Shown: positions 1 to 8,980, numbered from the stretch's first letter. The stretch is DNA of 64,000 nt from Staphylococcus xylosus (GCF_002732165.1 NZ_MRZO01000001.1:124001-188000); one strand, 5' to 3'. Notes: generated by a model not told the origin, from the letters alone. Program-made: numbers and translations.

Positions 1-480
1 CCAGTTGCTGAGATTAAGCAATTGTTAGAAGACTTAAAAGCTGCAGGCTATCATATCGCGATTGCCACAGGGAGACCACGTACAGAAACGTTAGTCCCAT
101 TTGATACAATTGGTATTAAAGATATATTCGAAGATAAACACATTGTTACTGCAAGCGAAGTACTAATCGCTGAAGATATTTATCCTGAATTGAAACCTTT
201 AGGTAAGCCAAATCCATTTAGCTATTTAGCAACACTTGAAGGTAATTTCGAAGAGGATTATAAAAAATATGCAACAAATCAAGAAAATCGAGTTATTAAA
301 AATGAAGTGTTTGTAGTAGGAGATTCATTAGCTGATTTGCTAAGCGCTAAAAAAATTGGCGCAACTTTTATTGGTCCTTTAACTGGATTGAAAGGTCAAA
401 AAGCACGTGAAGAACTAGAAGCTTATGAAGCAGATTACATTGTCGATCATGTAGGCGAGATAAGAAATATTTTATTATAA
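1..480 (+). CDS. HAD-family hydrolase, 3' part (5' end outside window)
   Basis: The frame is open from base 1, so the gene starts upstream and 159 codons are visible. The protein ends with the HAD motif III/IV region VVGDSLADLLSAKKIGA, in which the acidic pair of the phosphatase Mg site (GDSLAD) is present. The motif II threonine is seen in IAIATGRPRTET near the left edge. The nucleophile motif DxDxT lies outside the window. The pattern fits a phosphoglycolate phosphatase-like HAD enzyme acting on a small phosphorylated metabolite; the substrate cannot be read. It converges on the serA operon and is followed by a terminator at 487-547. Confidence 0.8.
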   Translation, partial: PVAEIKQLLEDLKAAGYHIAIATGRPRTETLVPFDTIGIKDIFEDKHIVTASEVLIAEDIYPELKPLGKPNPFSYLATLEGNFEEDYKKYATNQENRVIKNEVFVVGDSLADLLSAKKIGATFIGPLTGLKGQKAREELEAYEADYIVDHVGEIRNILL

Positions 481-486
481 TGGTTG

Positions 487-547
487 CTGACACATTGCAA
501 AGTTATTTTCTGAAAAGGAATATAAATTTGCAAATGTGTCATTTTTT
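487..547 (+). terminator. Terminator of the HAD gene
   Basis: An inverted repeat pairs TGACACATTGCAAA with TTTGCAAATGTGTCA (one extra base) across a loop of about 25 nt and is followed by seven T residues. It lies just after the stop codon. Confidence 0.75.
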
Positions 548-605
548 TATGTCCCAAAAAGTTAGGAATAATACTTTAGAGCTTATCAAGTTAAAAGCAT
601 TAAAA

Positions 606-645
606 AAGCGAGTAAGAAATTTTATTTAAATTCCTTACTCGCGCT
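606..645 (-). terminator. Terminator of the aminotransferase-serA operon
   Basis: GCGAGTAAG at 608-616 pairs with CTTACTCGC at 634-642; the A-run at 602-607 is the T-tract on the minus strand. It sits between the serA stop and the convergent HAD terminator. Confidence 0.8.
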
Positions 646-679
646 TATGATATTACATGTATTTAAACAAGAAAGATGC

Positions 680-2296
680 TTAAATATTGTAATTTATATT
701 ATTATCAATTTCTAATTCTACGCTTCTAATTAAATTGAAACCTTCAATTTGGTATAAACCGTCAATAACATCTTCTGTTACTGGGTGGTCGATTGATAAA
801 ATCATCAGTGCGTTACCACCTTGATTTGTACGTCCTAGGTGCATTGAGGCAATGTTGATACCGTATTCACCTAAGATTTGACCAGTACGTCCAACAATAC
901 CAGGTCTATCATTATGATTGATAACAAGTTGATATTGTTCAGGCTTAAAGTCTACTGGATAGTCATTAATACGAACAATTCTTGGGCCATAACCGTTTAA
1001 TACAGTAGCACCAATCTTGATTTGTTTGTCTTTATTGATAAGTGTTAATTCAATATAATTACTGAAACCACGGTGTTTTGCATTTTTTTCAATATTATAA
1101 GATACACCTTGTTCATTTAGAAGTACTAATGCATTAATCAAGTTAACACGTTCAGCTAAATCACGTTTTAGTACACCTGATACTAATGTTCTAGTTAATA
1201 AACTTGTATCATCTAATGCGATATCACCTTCGTATTTAATTTGGAGTTCACGAGGTGCTTTTTCAAGTAATTGAATACCAACTTCACCTGCTAATTTGCT
1301 TAATTCGATATATGGTTTTAATTCATCGTTAATCTCACTGTATGTCATACGTGGTGCATTTATTGCATTTAGCACATTACCATTTTCAAAAATATCAACG
1401 ATTTCATTAGCAACTGATACAGCCACTTTTTCTTGTGCCTCAACTGTAGAAGCTCCTAAGTGAGGTGTAACGATAATTTTTTCATTTGCTACAAGAGGGG
1501 ATTCAGTTGCTGGTTCAGTTTCAAAAACATCAATCGCAGCACTCTGTATTTGATTATTATCTAAAGCTTCTACTAAAGCTTCTTCGTCAATAATACCACC
1601 GCGGGCTACATTGATGATTTGCAATGTTGGTTTTGCTTTTTCAAAAAATGCTTTATCAACGATACCTTTTGTTTTAGGCGTTAATGGTGTGTGTACAGTA
1701 ACGAAATCTGCTTGTTCTGCAATTTCTTCAACTGTTGCACGTGTTACGTTTAATTCTTTAGCTTTATCTTCTGATAAATAGGGGTCAAAGGCTAATATAT
1801 TCATACCGAAACTTTGTGCGCGTTTTGCAACACCAAGTCCAATTCTACCTGCACCGATTACACCGAGTGTTTTATTAAAGAGTTCCGTACCTCTATAAGT
1901 CTTGCGGTCCCATTTTCCATTTTTTAATGATTGATGTGCTTGAGGGATATTTCGTGCCATCGATAAAATCATTGCCATTGAATGTTCAGTGGCAGAAATT
2001 GTATTACCGTCTGGTGCATTGATAACTATCACACCGTTTTTTGTAGCGGCATCCACATCAATATTATCAACACCAACACCAGCACGAGCAATTACTTTTA
2101 GGTTAGGTGAAGCTTCAATAATAGCTTCAGTGACTTGTGTTTGACTTCGTACAATCAACCCTTGATAATCTTTAATTTCTTCAATTAATTCATCTTCAGT
2201 CAATTCTGTATTGATTTTAACTTCGAAATCATTATGGTCAATTAAACTTTTTAAACCTTCAGGTGAGATTGGATCAGATACTAAAATTTTATACAT
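680..2296 (-). CDS. serA: D-3-phosphoglycerate dehydrogenase
   Basis: It catalyses the first step of phosphorylated serine synthesis, oxidising 3-phosphoglycerate to phosphohydroxypyruvate with NAD. At 538 aa it is the long, ACT-containing class. The NAD-binding motif GVIGAGRIGLGVA lies near residue 145, the catalytic Arg is in NVARGGII near 230, and the His is in TPHLGAST near 280. A C-terminal ACT domain (from about 465, VINHNDRPGIVGRTG) suggests control by an amino acid. The ATG follows GGAGG by 10 nt. The upstream aminotransferase stop overlaps this start by 8 bp, so the two genes are co-transcribed and probably translationally coupled. Confidence 0.96.
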   Translation of the reverse strand: MYKILVSDPISPEGLKSLIDHNDFEVKINTELTEDELIEEIKDYQGLIVRSQTQVTEAIIEASPNLKVIARAGVGVDNIDVDAATKNGVIVINAPDGNTISATEHSMAMILSMARNIPQAHQSLKNGKWDRKTYRGTELFNKTLGVIGAGRIGLGVAKRAQSFGMNILAFDPYLSEDKAKELNVTRATVEEIAEQADFVTVHTPLTPKTKGIVDKAFFEKAKPTLQIINVARGGIIDEEALVEALDNNQIQSAAIDVFETEPATESPLVANEKIIVTPHLGASTVEAQEKVAVSVANEIVDIFENGNVLNAINAPRMTYSEINDELKPYIELSKLAGEVGIQLLEKAPRELQIKYEGDIALDDTSLLTRTLVSGVLKRDLAERVNLINALVLLNEQGVSYNIEKNAKHRGFSNYIELTLINKDKQIKIGATVLNGYGPRIVRINDYPVDFKPEQYQLVINHNDRPGIVGRTGQILGEYGINIASMHLGRTNQGGNALMILSIDHPVTEDVIDGLYQIEGFNLIRSVELEIDNNINYNI

Positions 2297-3449
2297 AAGC
2301 TTTGACGACCTCCATATACTTAGTTATTGCTTTACCAACATAAGATTCATTTCTAAATTCTGTTAACAGAATCTCCAAAGCTGAAACTACTTGTAAAATA
2401 TCAAATGGAGAGATTTGCCCCATATGACCAATACGTAATATTTCACCTTTCAAGTGACCTTGACCGCCAGCAATTGTGATAGCAAAACGGTTTTTTAATT
2501 CATTTTTGATGAAATTTAATTCATCTTTTGTTTTAGGTGTAAAGGCTGTGACAGTAGGCGAAGCATATTCGTCTTCTACTAGTAAATCTAATTCTAGTGC
2601 TTTCAATGCTTCTCTGAGACCATCACGTATTGCATAATGGCGAGCGACTACATTACTAAAGCCTTCTTCTTCAACTAATTTTGCGTATGCGTTTACACCT
2701 CTGAATAACGAAACATTCGGTGTGAAAGGTGTTGAATTTTCTGACTGTGATTTTAAATATTTGTTTAAGTCTAAATAAAAACGTGGTGTTGTAACTTCAC
2801 TAAAGCGTTTTTTGGCACGATCGTTATAAGCTACGAATGCTAAACCAGGTGGCAACATGATTGCTTTTTGACTACCTGAGATAAGAACATCAATTGCATC
2901 ACGTTGTAAATCAACATCTACTGCACCGATACAACTTACGCCATCGACAACAAAGTAAATAGATTCATCAAATGCTTTAAGTGCATGACCCAATTCACTT
3001 ACGGGATGCAATACAGCAGTTGATGTTTCACAATATTGACTGTAAACAGCCGTGATATTAGTATTTAAAGATTTCAAGAAATCTATGAAGTCAGGTACAT
3101 TAACTGCTTTACCCCATTCGACCTCGAAAATATGTACATTATTGTAATAAGTTTCTGCAATTTGTTTAAAACGATTACCAAATGCGCCAGATACGATAAC
3201 AACAATTTCATCGTCTGGATTTGCAAGATTTAGCATACTTGCTTCTAGTGAACTTGTACCACTTGAAGTAAGTATCATTACATCATTTTGTGCACCGAAA
3301 ATAGGTTTAAGGGCACGAAACGATTCTTCAGCAATTGCTTCGAAATCACTTGATCGATGACCGACCATAGGTGACTGTGTAGCATGTAAAATTTGTTCTG
3401 GTACTGGTGTAGGTCCTGGTGTTAGTAACAAAGGATGATAATATTTCAT
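2289..3449 (-). CDS. Class V aminotransferase (serine-pyruvate / alanine-glyoxylate type)
   Basis: A PLP-dependent fold-type I enzyme of 386 aa. The PLP lysine is in SGSQKAIMLPPG, preceded by the aspartate of the VDGVSCIGAVD segment. The ATG at 3449 is chosen because GGGGGA lies 7 nt before it; a TTG 15 nt upstream has no such site. It heads an operon with serA, overlapping it by 8 bp. Family annotation points to glyoxylate or pyruvate aminotransferase. Its pairing with serA suggests that it could serve as the phosphoserine aminotransferase, which is an inference. A CodY-like box lies 41-55 bp upstream. Confidence 0.9.
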   Translation of the reverse strand: MKYYHPLLLTPGPTPVPEQILHATQSPMVGHRSSDFEAIAEESFRALKPIFGAQNDVMILTSSGTSSLEASMLNLANPDDEIVVIVSGAFGNRFKQIAETYYNNVHIFEVEWGKAVNVPDFIDFLKSLNTNITAVYSQYCETSTAVLHPVSELGHALKAFDESIYFVVDGVSCIGAVDVDLQRDAIDVLISGSQKAIMLPPGLAFVAYNDRAKKRFSEVTTPRFYLDLNKYLKSQSENSTPFTPNVSLFRGVNAYAKLVEEEGFSNVVARHYAIRDGLREALKALELDLLVEDEYASPTVTAFTPKTKDELNFIKNELKNRFAITIAGGQGHLKGEILRIGHMGQISPFDILQVVSALEILLTEFRNESYVGKAITKYMEVVKAYV

Positions 3450-3489
3450 GAGTAATTCCCCCAATGCTTAAGATTGTACAAGTTTAGCA

Positions 3490-3504
3490 AATTTTCAGAT
3501 AATA
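3490..3504. promoter_or_regulatory. Candidate CodY box before the aminotransferase-serA operon
   Basis: AATTTTCAGATAATA matches 13 of 15 positions of the Firmicute CodY consensus AATTTTCWGAAAATT. It lies 41-55 bp upstream of the operon start, where a repressor would act, and CodY controls much amino-acid synthesis in staphylococci. Binding is not shown. Confidence 0.4.
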
Positions 3505-3526
3505 TAAAAGTGCAAATATTAAAAAA

Positions 3527-3593
3527 ACAAACGGAATAGACATAGTTTTCATTAAATGTAAGGGTATTCATTGCTAATTTAATCATATTCCGT
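3527..3593 (-). terminator. Terminator of the osmC-like gene
   Basis: ACGGAATA at 3531-3538 pairs with TATTCCGT at 3586-3593 over a long AT-rich loop of 47 nt; the minus-strand T-run lies next to the inner arm (about 3521-3527). The long loop makes this a moderate call. Confidence 0.45.
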
Positions 3594-3615
3594 CACACAT
3601 AAAATTTTTTTGAAA

Positions 3616-4056
3616 TTATTTTATTTTTGGTTCTATTTTTACAGAAACATTGCCTCTAATAGAATTAGAAATCATACAATTATTGTCTGCAATATTTAAT
3701 AGCTTAGGTAACTTTTGAGTTAAAAGTTCTTTTTGATTCGTTTCAACTGAAATGATTGGATAATGTATTATTGTATCCATACGGAATTTTGCATTTTCAA
3801 AAATTGCTGTTCCAATTGAGGATTGCTCTATTGTAATGTTATTGAAGCCAGAGCGTTCTAATACAGCTGCGAGTGAAATGATGTAACATGACGAAGCAGC
3901 GGACACTAATAACTCATCTGGGTTTGTGCCTGTTCCATTACCACCAAGTCCTGAGGGTATTGATATTTGCTCACTTAAAACATCACCTTTGAGGTCGCCG
4001 ACTGATTCACGGCCGCCTGACCAATTAGTTTGTACTGCAAATTCATGTTGTACCAT
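3616..4056 (-). CDS. OsmC/Ohr-family peroxide reductase
   Basis: OsmC-family proteins reduce organic hydroperoxides with a pair of cysteines. This 146-aa protein has both: one in AASSCYIISLAAVLER near residue 57 and one in ADNNCMISNSI near 128. The NGTGTNPDELL segment before the first Cys is typical of the family. The ATG lies 9 nt after GGAGG. It is a single gene, convergent with nothing, divergent from the glycerophosphodiesterase. A PerR-like box lies just upstream. Whether it is closer to OsmC or Ohr was not resolved. Confidence 0.9.
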   Translation of the reverse strand: MVQHEFAVQTNWSGGRESVGDLKGDVLSEQISIPSGLGGNGTGTNPDELLVSAASSCYIISLAAVLERSGFNNITIEQSSIGTAIFENAKFRMDTIIHYPIISVETNQKELLTQKLPKLLNIADNNCMISNSIRGNVSVKIEPKIK

Positions 4057-4071
4057 ATAGATTGACCTCCA

Positions 4072-4086
4072 GTATAATTATGATAA
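4072..4086. promoter_or_regulatory. Candidate PerR box before osmC-like gene
   Basis: GTATAATTATGATAA matches 13 of 15 positions of the PerR consensus TTATAATNATTATAA and lies 16-30 bp upstream of the osmC-like start, abutting its Shine-Dalgarno sequence. AT-rich DNA gives chance matches, so the call is tentative. Confidence 0.35.
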
Positions 4087-4136
4087 CTTTAGTTTAGACG
4101 ATTCTAAGAGATAATGAAAGTGGGGGCATTATAACA

Positions 4137-4877
4137 ATGTATAACTATTTAGAAGATAGTAGAGTAATGTTGATTGCGCATCGTGGATTTTCAACTGATT
4201 TTCCAGAAAATACACGAGCAGCTTTTGAACCAGCATTAGAAAGTAATATAGATATGCTTGAGATAGATATACATAGAACAAAGGATAATTACTTAGTTGT
4301 GATACATGATGACACCATTAATCGTACGTCTAATGGTAAAGGTAAAGTAAAAGACCATAGTTTAAATTTATTAATGCAATTTGATTATGGTGTGACAAAG
4401 CATTTAAAATTTAAAGGACAACATATGATGACGTTAGAAGAAGTGTTGGTATTAATTAAAAATTACCCACAAAAGCTTTTAATTGAAATTAAGCAACCAC
4501 ATTTTTATCCTGGTATTGGGCAACAATTAATAGATATGCTAAAAAAACATGATATACCAGAAGGAAAAGTAATTATACAATCTTTTGATCAACAATGTAT
4601 TCGTAATCTCTACGAAATGGGAGTAGGGTTTAAGCTTGGTGTTTTAATTAGCAAAAAGAAATACTGGTATAAAATGCCGAATTTCGACAAAATTGCAGTA
4701 TATGCAGATTATGTAAATCCACATTATTCTTTAGTAAATCATAAATTTATGACTGCTGCCCATAGCTTGGAACTATCGGTTATGCCATATACTGTTAATG
4801 AAGCAACCATTGCTAATAAGTTAATTATGTTAGGCGTTGATGGTTTGATTTCTGATAATCCGATAAAATTAATATAA
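4137..4877 (+). CDS. Glycerophosphodiester phosphodiesterase (cytoplasmic GlpQ/UgpQ type)
   Basis: It hydrolyses glycerophosphodiesters to glycerol-3-phosphate and an alcohol. The 246-aa protein has the family hallmarks: LIAHRGFSTDFPENT (catalytic HRG plus PEN motif) near residue 12, LEIDIHRTKD near 40 (metal-binding Glu and Asp) and VIHDDT near 57 (second catalytic His). KLLIEIKQP near 115 supplies another metal ligand. There is no signal peptide, so it should act in the cytoplasm on imported or membrane-turnover products. GGGGG stands about 10 nt before the ATG. Confidence 0.93.
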   Translation: MYNYLEDSRVMLIAHRGFSTDFPENTRAAFEPALESNIDMLEIDIHRTKDNYLVVIHDDTINRTSNGKGKVKDHSLNLLMQFDYGVTKHLKFKGQHMMTLEEVLVLIKNYPQKLLIEIKQPHFYPGIGQQLIDMLKKHDIPEGKVIIQSFDQQCIRNLYEMGVGFKLGVLISKKKYWYKMPNFDKIAVYADYVNPHYSLVNHKFMTAAHSLELSVMPYTVNEATIANKLIMLGVDGLISDNPIKLI

Positions 4878-4962
4878 AAAATATGTGAACTTTGTAAATG
4901 AATTGATTTTAACAAAGTTCACATATTTTAATTTCAACTATAGTTGCATGGGTTGATAATGA

Positions 4963-5475
4963 TTAACTATTTTCATGAGTGTTAATCCAATTCTTTTTAA
5001 GTAAACCCATGATATGACAATTACTATATTTTCCTCGAGTATAAAAGTGTTCTTGTAATGTACCTTCGATAACAAAATTTTGGCTTTTATAGATATGAAC
5101 TGCTTTTTCATTTTGAACATCTACAAAAAGATAAATCTTATGCAAGTTCAACACTAAAAATGCATAATCAATTGCTTTTTTAAATGCATTTTTTGCATAT
5201 CCTTGGCCACTATATTGAGGATCAACAATAATTTGAATCTCACAATTACTGTGTACAAAGTTAATTTCTACTAGTTCTACGACTCCGATTCGAATATTGT
5301 CATCTTCTATGATGAAACGGCGTTCAGATTCATCCAATAGATGTTTTTTATATAATGATTGTAGTTCGCTTAATGATTGATAAGGTTCTTCAAACCAATA
5401 GGACATAATTGAATATTCATTATTTAAGTGATGTACAAATTCTAGGTCGGTTTCTTCTAATGCTCTAATAATCAA
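4963..5475 (-). CDS. speG: SpeG-like spermidine/spermine N-acetyltransferase (GNAT)
   Basis: A GNAT-fold acetyltransferase of 170 aa. It closely follows enterobacterial SpeG: YWFEEPY, SERRFIIE, VELVEIN, a QYSGQGYA acetyl-CoA loop near residue 83 (Q/R-x-x-G-x-G/A), LNLHKIYL and NEKAVHIY are all at the expected places. SpeG acetylates spermidine and spermine and so protects from polyamine stress. A TTG at 5475 is chosen as start because AAAGGAG lies 8-9 nt upstream; a GTG three codons earlier sits inside that site. The gene stands alone with its own promoter. Enzyme specificity is inferred from similarity. Confidence 0.85.
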   Translation of the reverse strand: MIIRALEETDLEFVHHLNNEYSIMSYWFEEPYQSLSELQSLYKKHLLDESERRFIIEDDNIRIGVVELVEINFVHSNCEIQIIVDPQYSGQGYAKNAFKKAIDYAFLVLNLHKIYLFVDVQNEKAVHIYKSQNFVIEGTLQEHFYTRGKYSNCHIMGLLKKNWINTHENS

Positions 5476-5504
5476 AATATACACTCCTTTAATTCTATAT
5501 GCTC

Positions 5505-5533
5505 ATCATACTCAAATAAAGTAAGATTGTAAA
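5505..5533 (-). promoter_or_regulatory. Sigma-A promoter of the speG-like gene
   Basis: Minus strand TTTACA, 17-nt spacer, TATGAT. The transcript would start about 23 nt before the TTG start codon. Confidence 0.65.
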
Positions 5534-5663
5534 TCATGATGTAATTATAAACGGTTTATATATTTTTACTATATAACAAATATAATAAAAAAGTTTACTC
5601 CATGCTTGTAAGCATGATAATACAATAGGGGAGAGAGGTGTTAAAGATTAAAAGAAGGCAATA

Positions 5664-5696
5664 AAAAACCAAGAAATCATTAAGATTTCTTGGTTC
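5664..5696 (-). terminator. rpsD terminator
   Basis: A perfect 12-bp stem (AACCAAGAAATC at 5668-5679 with GATTTCTTGGTT at 5685-5696) with a 5-nt loop, followed on the minus strand by six T residues. Confidence 0.9.
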
Positions 5697-5709
5697 GAAA
5701 TAATCACGC

Positions 5710-6312
5710 TTATCTTGAGTAGTACTCAACGATAAGTTGTTCGTTGATTTCAGCAGGTAATTCACTACGTTCTGGAACGCGGATATATTTACCTTTTAAG
5801 TTGTCTGCATCAAATTCTAAATAATCTGGTACAAAGTTGTTAATCTCAACTGATTCAGCGATGATATCTAATTTTAAAGATTTTTCGCGTACTGAGATTT
5901 CTTGACCAGGTTTTAAAGTGTATGATGGGATATCAACACGTTTACCATCAACTTCGATGTGACCGTGGTTAACGATTTGACGAGCTTGACGACGTGTACG
6001 TGCTAAACCTAATGAATATACAACTGCATCTAAACGAGCAGCTAATAATTGCATGAAGTTTTCACCGTGGACACCGTGTTGGTTACCAGCAGTTTCAAAA
6101 GTGTTACGGAATTGTCTTTCAGTCATTCCATATAAATAACGTAACTTTTGTTTCTCACGTAATTGTAATGCATATTCTGATAATTTTTTACGTTGGTTAG
6201 GACCATGTTGACCTGGTGCGTATGGACGCTTCTCTAATTCTTTACCAGTACCACTTAATGAGATACCTAAACGACGTGATTTTTTCCAGTTCGAACCTCT
6301 AAATCGAGCCAT
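5710..6312 (-). CDS. rpsD: 30S ribosomal protein S4
   Basis: Primary 16S rRNA-binding protein that nucleates assembly of the small subunit body. The 200-aa protein begins [16 protein letters not shown] and carries an S4 RNA-binding domain from about residue 90 ([31 protein letters not shown]). It lacks the Cys4 zinc site, as expected of the zinc-free paralogue form. The start follows an AAGGAGGAG site. It is monocistronic and lies between a structured leader and a strong terminator. In Bacillus, S4 represses its own mRNA through the leader. Confidence 0.98.
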   Translation of the reverse strand: MARFRGSNWKKSRRLGISLSGTGKELEKRPYAPGQHGPNQRKKLSEYALQLREKQKLRYLYGMTERQFRNTFETAGNQHGVHGENFMQLLAARLDAVVYSLGLARTRRQARQIVNHGHIEVDGKRVDIPSYTLKPGQEISVREKSLKLDIIAESVEINNFVPDYLEFDADNLKGKYIRVPERSELPAEINEQLIVEYYSR

Positions 6313-6490
6313 AATAGACTCCTCCTTTTTCTTTTTTGTTGTTATGAAAAAACAAAAAAGAGTGTTGCATGCTTATTTGGATATATTGTTTTATGTGTCC
6401 TCGCCTCATAGCTACGGTTACACGGCACGTCCGCGTTGGGAACAACATAGGGCCAAATAATATACAACTGCTAATTTCGTTTATTCACAC
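6313..6490 (-). ncRNA. rpsD (S4) autoregulatory mRNA leader
   Basis: On the minus strand the region between the promoter and rpsD folds into a long closing stem: bases 6453-6468 pair with 6364-6380 (GTTGTATATTATTTGG with CCAAATAAGCATGCAAC, with small mismatches). It encloses a GC-rich, well-structured core at 6381-6452 that is out of character with the AT-rich surroundings. This is the position and shape of the S4-binding leader of Firmicute rpsD. A further perfect 10-bp A/U hairpin (6331-6340 with 6351-6360) stands directly before the Shine-Dalgarno sequence. Confidence 0.7.
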
Positions 6491-6497
6491 AAAGTAC

Positions 6498-6525
6498 ATT
6501 GTATCATGATATTACTAACTGTCAA
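6498..6525 (-). promoter_or_regulatory. rpsD promoter
   Basis: Minus strand consensus TTGACA, 16-nt spacer, TACAAT; transcription would start near 6491, giving a leader of about 180 nt. Confidence 0.75.
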
Positions 6526-6567
6526 CAACTAATGAGGAATTTAATGATAAGTAATTGTCATTTACTC

Positions 6568-7032
6568 TTATGCGATTTGATTTTCAATTATTTTCACGAT
6601 ATTTTCTAATGCAATCTTATCAGCTTCTGAAAAACGATTTGTGATTGGCGCATCGATATCTAATACTCCAATTATTTGTTCATTTTGATGAATAGGAACT
6701 ACAATTTCTGATTTGCTGTTAGCATCACAAGCAATATGACCTGGAAAGGCATGAACATCTGCAACTAACTGTGTTTCATCTTGAGCTACTGCAGTACCGC
6801 ATACACCACTACCTATTGCAATGTGCACACACGCCGGATGACCTTGGAAGGGGCCTAAAATTAATTCATTATTTTCTATTAAATAAAAACCAACCCAATT
6901 GACTTGGTCTAAAGAATCGTTTAATAAAGCGGACACATTACTGAGTATGGCAATTAAATTTGATTCATCTTCTATTAAACTAGAAACTTGCTTTTCTAAT
7001 AAATTATAATTAGTTTCTTTAACCTCTGACAT
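6568..7032 (-). CDS. msrC: GAF-domain free methionine-(R)-sulfoxide reductase
   Basis: fRMsr enzymes reduce free methionine-R-sulfoxide and use a GAF fold with three conserved cysteines. All three appear in this 154-aa protein: GHPACVHIAIGSGVCGTAVAQ near residues 73 and 83 and HIACDANSKSEIVVPI near 107. The KSEIVVPI segment is the family signature. The ATG follows GTGAGG by 7 nt. It is divergent from ezrA across a 224-bp gap. The symbol follows the common name for this family; older annotations call it YtsP or a GAF protein. Confidence 0.88.
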   Translation of the reverse strand: MSEVKETNYNLLEKQVSSLIEDESNLIAILSNVSALLNDSLDQVNWVGFYLIENNELILGPFQGHPACVHIAIGSGVCGTAVAQDETQLVADVHAFPGHIACDANSKSEIVVPIHQNEQIIGVLDIDAPITNRFSEADKIALENIVKIIENQIA

Positions 7033-7256
7033 ATAAAAACCTCACTTTTTACTTTTCATTTAGTATAAAGACTGTTTTAATAGTAATCAAACAAATGATT
7101 TGTAAGGGCTTTTTTAAAATAACTTTATACATATAATTACTAGAGATGAATTTAATGAAAATATTGAGATATTCATATGAATAAATTCATTTTCTCTTTT
7201 AATACATAGGTAAATTACGTTATAATAAATAGTGATAAAATAGGAGGAGAAAACGT

Positions 7257-8948
7257 ATGGTATTGTATATCATTTTAGCAATTATTGTCATTATACTGAT
7301 TATTGTTGGTGTATTGTTCTATATGCGTTCAAACAAAAGCCAAATTATTGAAAAGGCAGAAGAACGCAAAGTAAAAGTAGAACAATTACCTTATGATGAA
7401 AGTTTATCTCAATTATCTGAGTTAAATTTAACTGGTGAAACAAAATCTACCTATAACAATTTAAAACAATCATCATTAGATAGTAAAAACCAATATTTAG
7501 TACCAGTAGAAGAAAAAATTCATAACGCAGAAGGCTTATTAGATAAATTTAAGTTTTCACAAGCGCAAACAGAAGTGGATGAAGCCCACGAAATGATGGA
7601 TCAATATGAAGCGAACTATAATGAACTTACTACAAAAGTAGAAAATATTATAGGACTACATAAAGAAAGCGATCATTTATACGAGGAATGTACAACTGAT
7701 TATCGTGAAATGAAACGTGATGTATTAGCAAATAGACATCAATTTGGTGAAGCAGCTGCGCCACTTGAACAAGAAATTGAATCGTTTGTACCTGAAATGG
7801 AAACATACGAAACTTTAAAAACAGAAGGTAACTATAATCAAGCACACGAACATATTAAAACTTTAAATGATGATATGAATTATTTGAAAAAAGATATGGA
7901 TGAAATTCCTGACTTAATTAGAGAAGCCCAAAAAGAATTGCCTGGACAATTTCAAGATCTTAAATATGGTTGCAGAGATCTGAAAGTTGAAGGTTACGAT
8001 TTAGATCATGTTAAGATTGACAGCACGCTACAAACATTGAAGACGGAACTTAGTTTTGTTGAACCGATGATTAGTAGATTAGAGCTTGATGAAGCAAATG
8101 AAAAACTTAATAGTATTAATGATCGATTAGATGAGATGTATGATTTAATTGAACATGAAGTGACAGCTAAAAATGAAGTGGAAGAAACAAAAGAAGTTAT
8201 TACTGATAATTTATTTAGAGCAAAAGAAATGAATTATACATTACAAACTGAAATTGAATATGTTCGTGAAAATTATTATATTAATGAAAGCGATGTTCAA
8301 AATGTAAGACAGTTTGAAAATGAAATTCAAAATATGATTGCTGTATATGATGATATTCTTAAGGAAATGTCAAAATCAGCAGTAAGGTATAGTGAAGTTC
8401 AAGATAACTTGAAATATATTGAAGAACATGTTGATGTTATCAATGAGAAACAAGAAAAATTACAAAATCATTTAATTCAATTGCGTGAAGATGAAGCAGA
8501 AGCAGAAGACAATATTTTACGTGTACAAAGTAAAAAAGAAGAAGTGTATAGAAAGTTACTTGCTTCAAATTTACCTAGTGTACCAGAGCGCTTTATTATC
8601 ATGAAAAATGAAATTGATTACGAAGTAAGAGAAGTGAATAAAAAATTCAGCGTACGTCCAATACATGTTAAACAGCTAAAAGATAAAGTTTCTAAAGTAG
8701 TACTACAAATGAATAAATTTGAAGATGAAGCTACTGATGTACTTGTAAATGCTGTTTATGCCGAAAAATTAATTGAATACGGTAATCGTTATCGTAAAGA
8801 CAGTTCGAATATAGATAAGAGCTTAAACGAAGCAGAACGTCTCTTTAAAAATAACCGTTATAAACGTTCAATTGAAATTTCTGAGCAAGCTTTAGAAAGC
8901 GTAGAGCCTGGTGTTACAAAGCAAATTGAATCAAAAATTATCGGTTAA
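7257..8948 (+). CDS. ezrA: Septation ring formation regulator
   Basis: EzrA is a membrane-anchored cell-division protein that binds FtsZ and links the Z ring to cell-wall synthesis. The 563-aa protein has one N-terminal transmembrane helix (about residues 2-22) and is otherwise almost wholly acidic, helical and coiled coil, as in the spectrin-like EzrA fold. The QNxR-like patch [16 protein letters not shown] is near the C-terminus. The ATG follows AGGAGGA by 7 nt. It is monocistronic and ends at a terminator at 8981-9016. Confidence 0.96.
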   Translation: MVLYIILAIIVIILIIVGVLFYMRSNKSQIIEKAEERKVKVEQLPYDESLSQLSELNLTGETKSTYNNLKQSSLDSKNQYLVPVEEKIHNAEGLLDKFKFSQAQTEVDEAHEMMDQYEANYNELTTKVENIIGLHKESDHLYEECTTDYREMKRDVLANRHQFGEAAAPLEQEIESFVPEMETYETLKTEGNYNQAHEHIKTLNDDMNYLKKDMDEIPDLIREAQKELPGQFQDLKYGCRDLKVEGYDLDHVKIDSTLQTLKTELSFVEPMISRLELDEANEKLNSINDRLDEMYDLIEHEVTAKNEVEETKEVITDNLFRAKEMNYTLQTEIEYVRENYYINESDVQNVRQFENEIQNMIAVYDDILKEMSKSAVRYSEVQDNLKYIEEHVDVINEKQEKLQNHLIQLREDEAEAEDNILRVQSKKEEVYRKLLASNLPSVPERFIIMKNEIDYEVREVNKKFSVRPIHVKQLKDKVSKVVLQMNKFEDEATDVLVNAVYAEKLIEYGNRYRKDSSNIDKSLNEAERLFKNNRYKRSIEISEQALESVEPGVTKQIESKIIG

Positions 8949-8980
8949 GTTTGGTTAAAACTCATATTATATAGTAAGTT

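Noticed and set aside
7648-7845. Minus-strand frame inside ezrA
   Set aside because: It is antisense to the coiled-coil part of EzrA and has no start signal.
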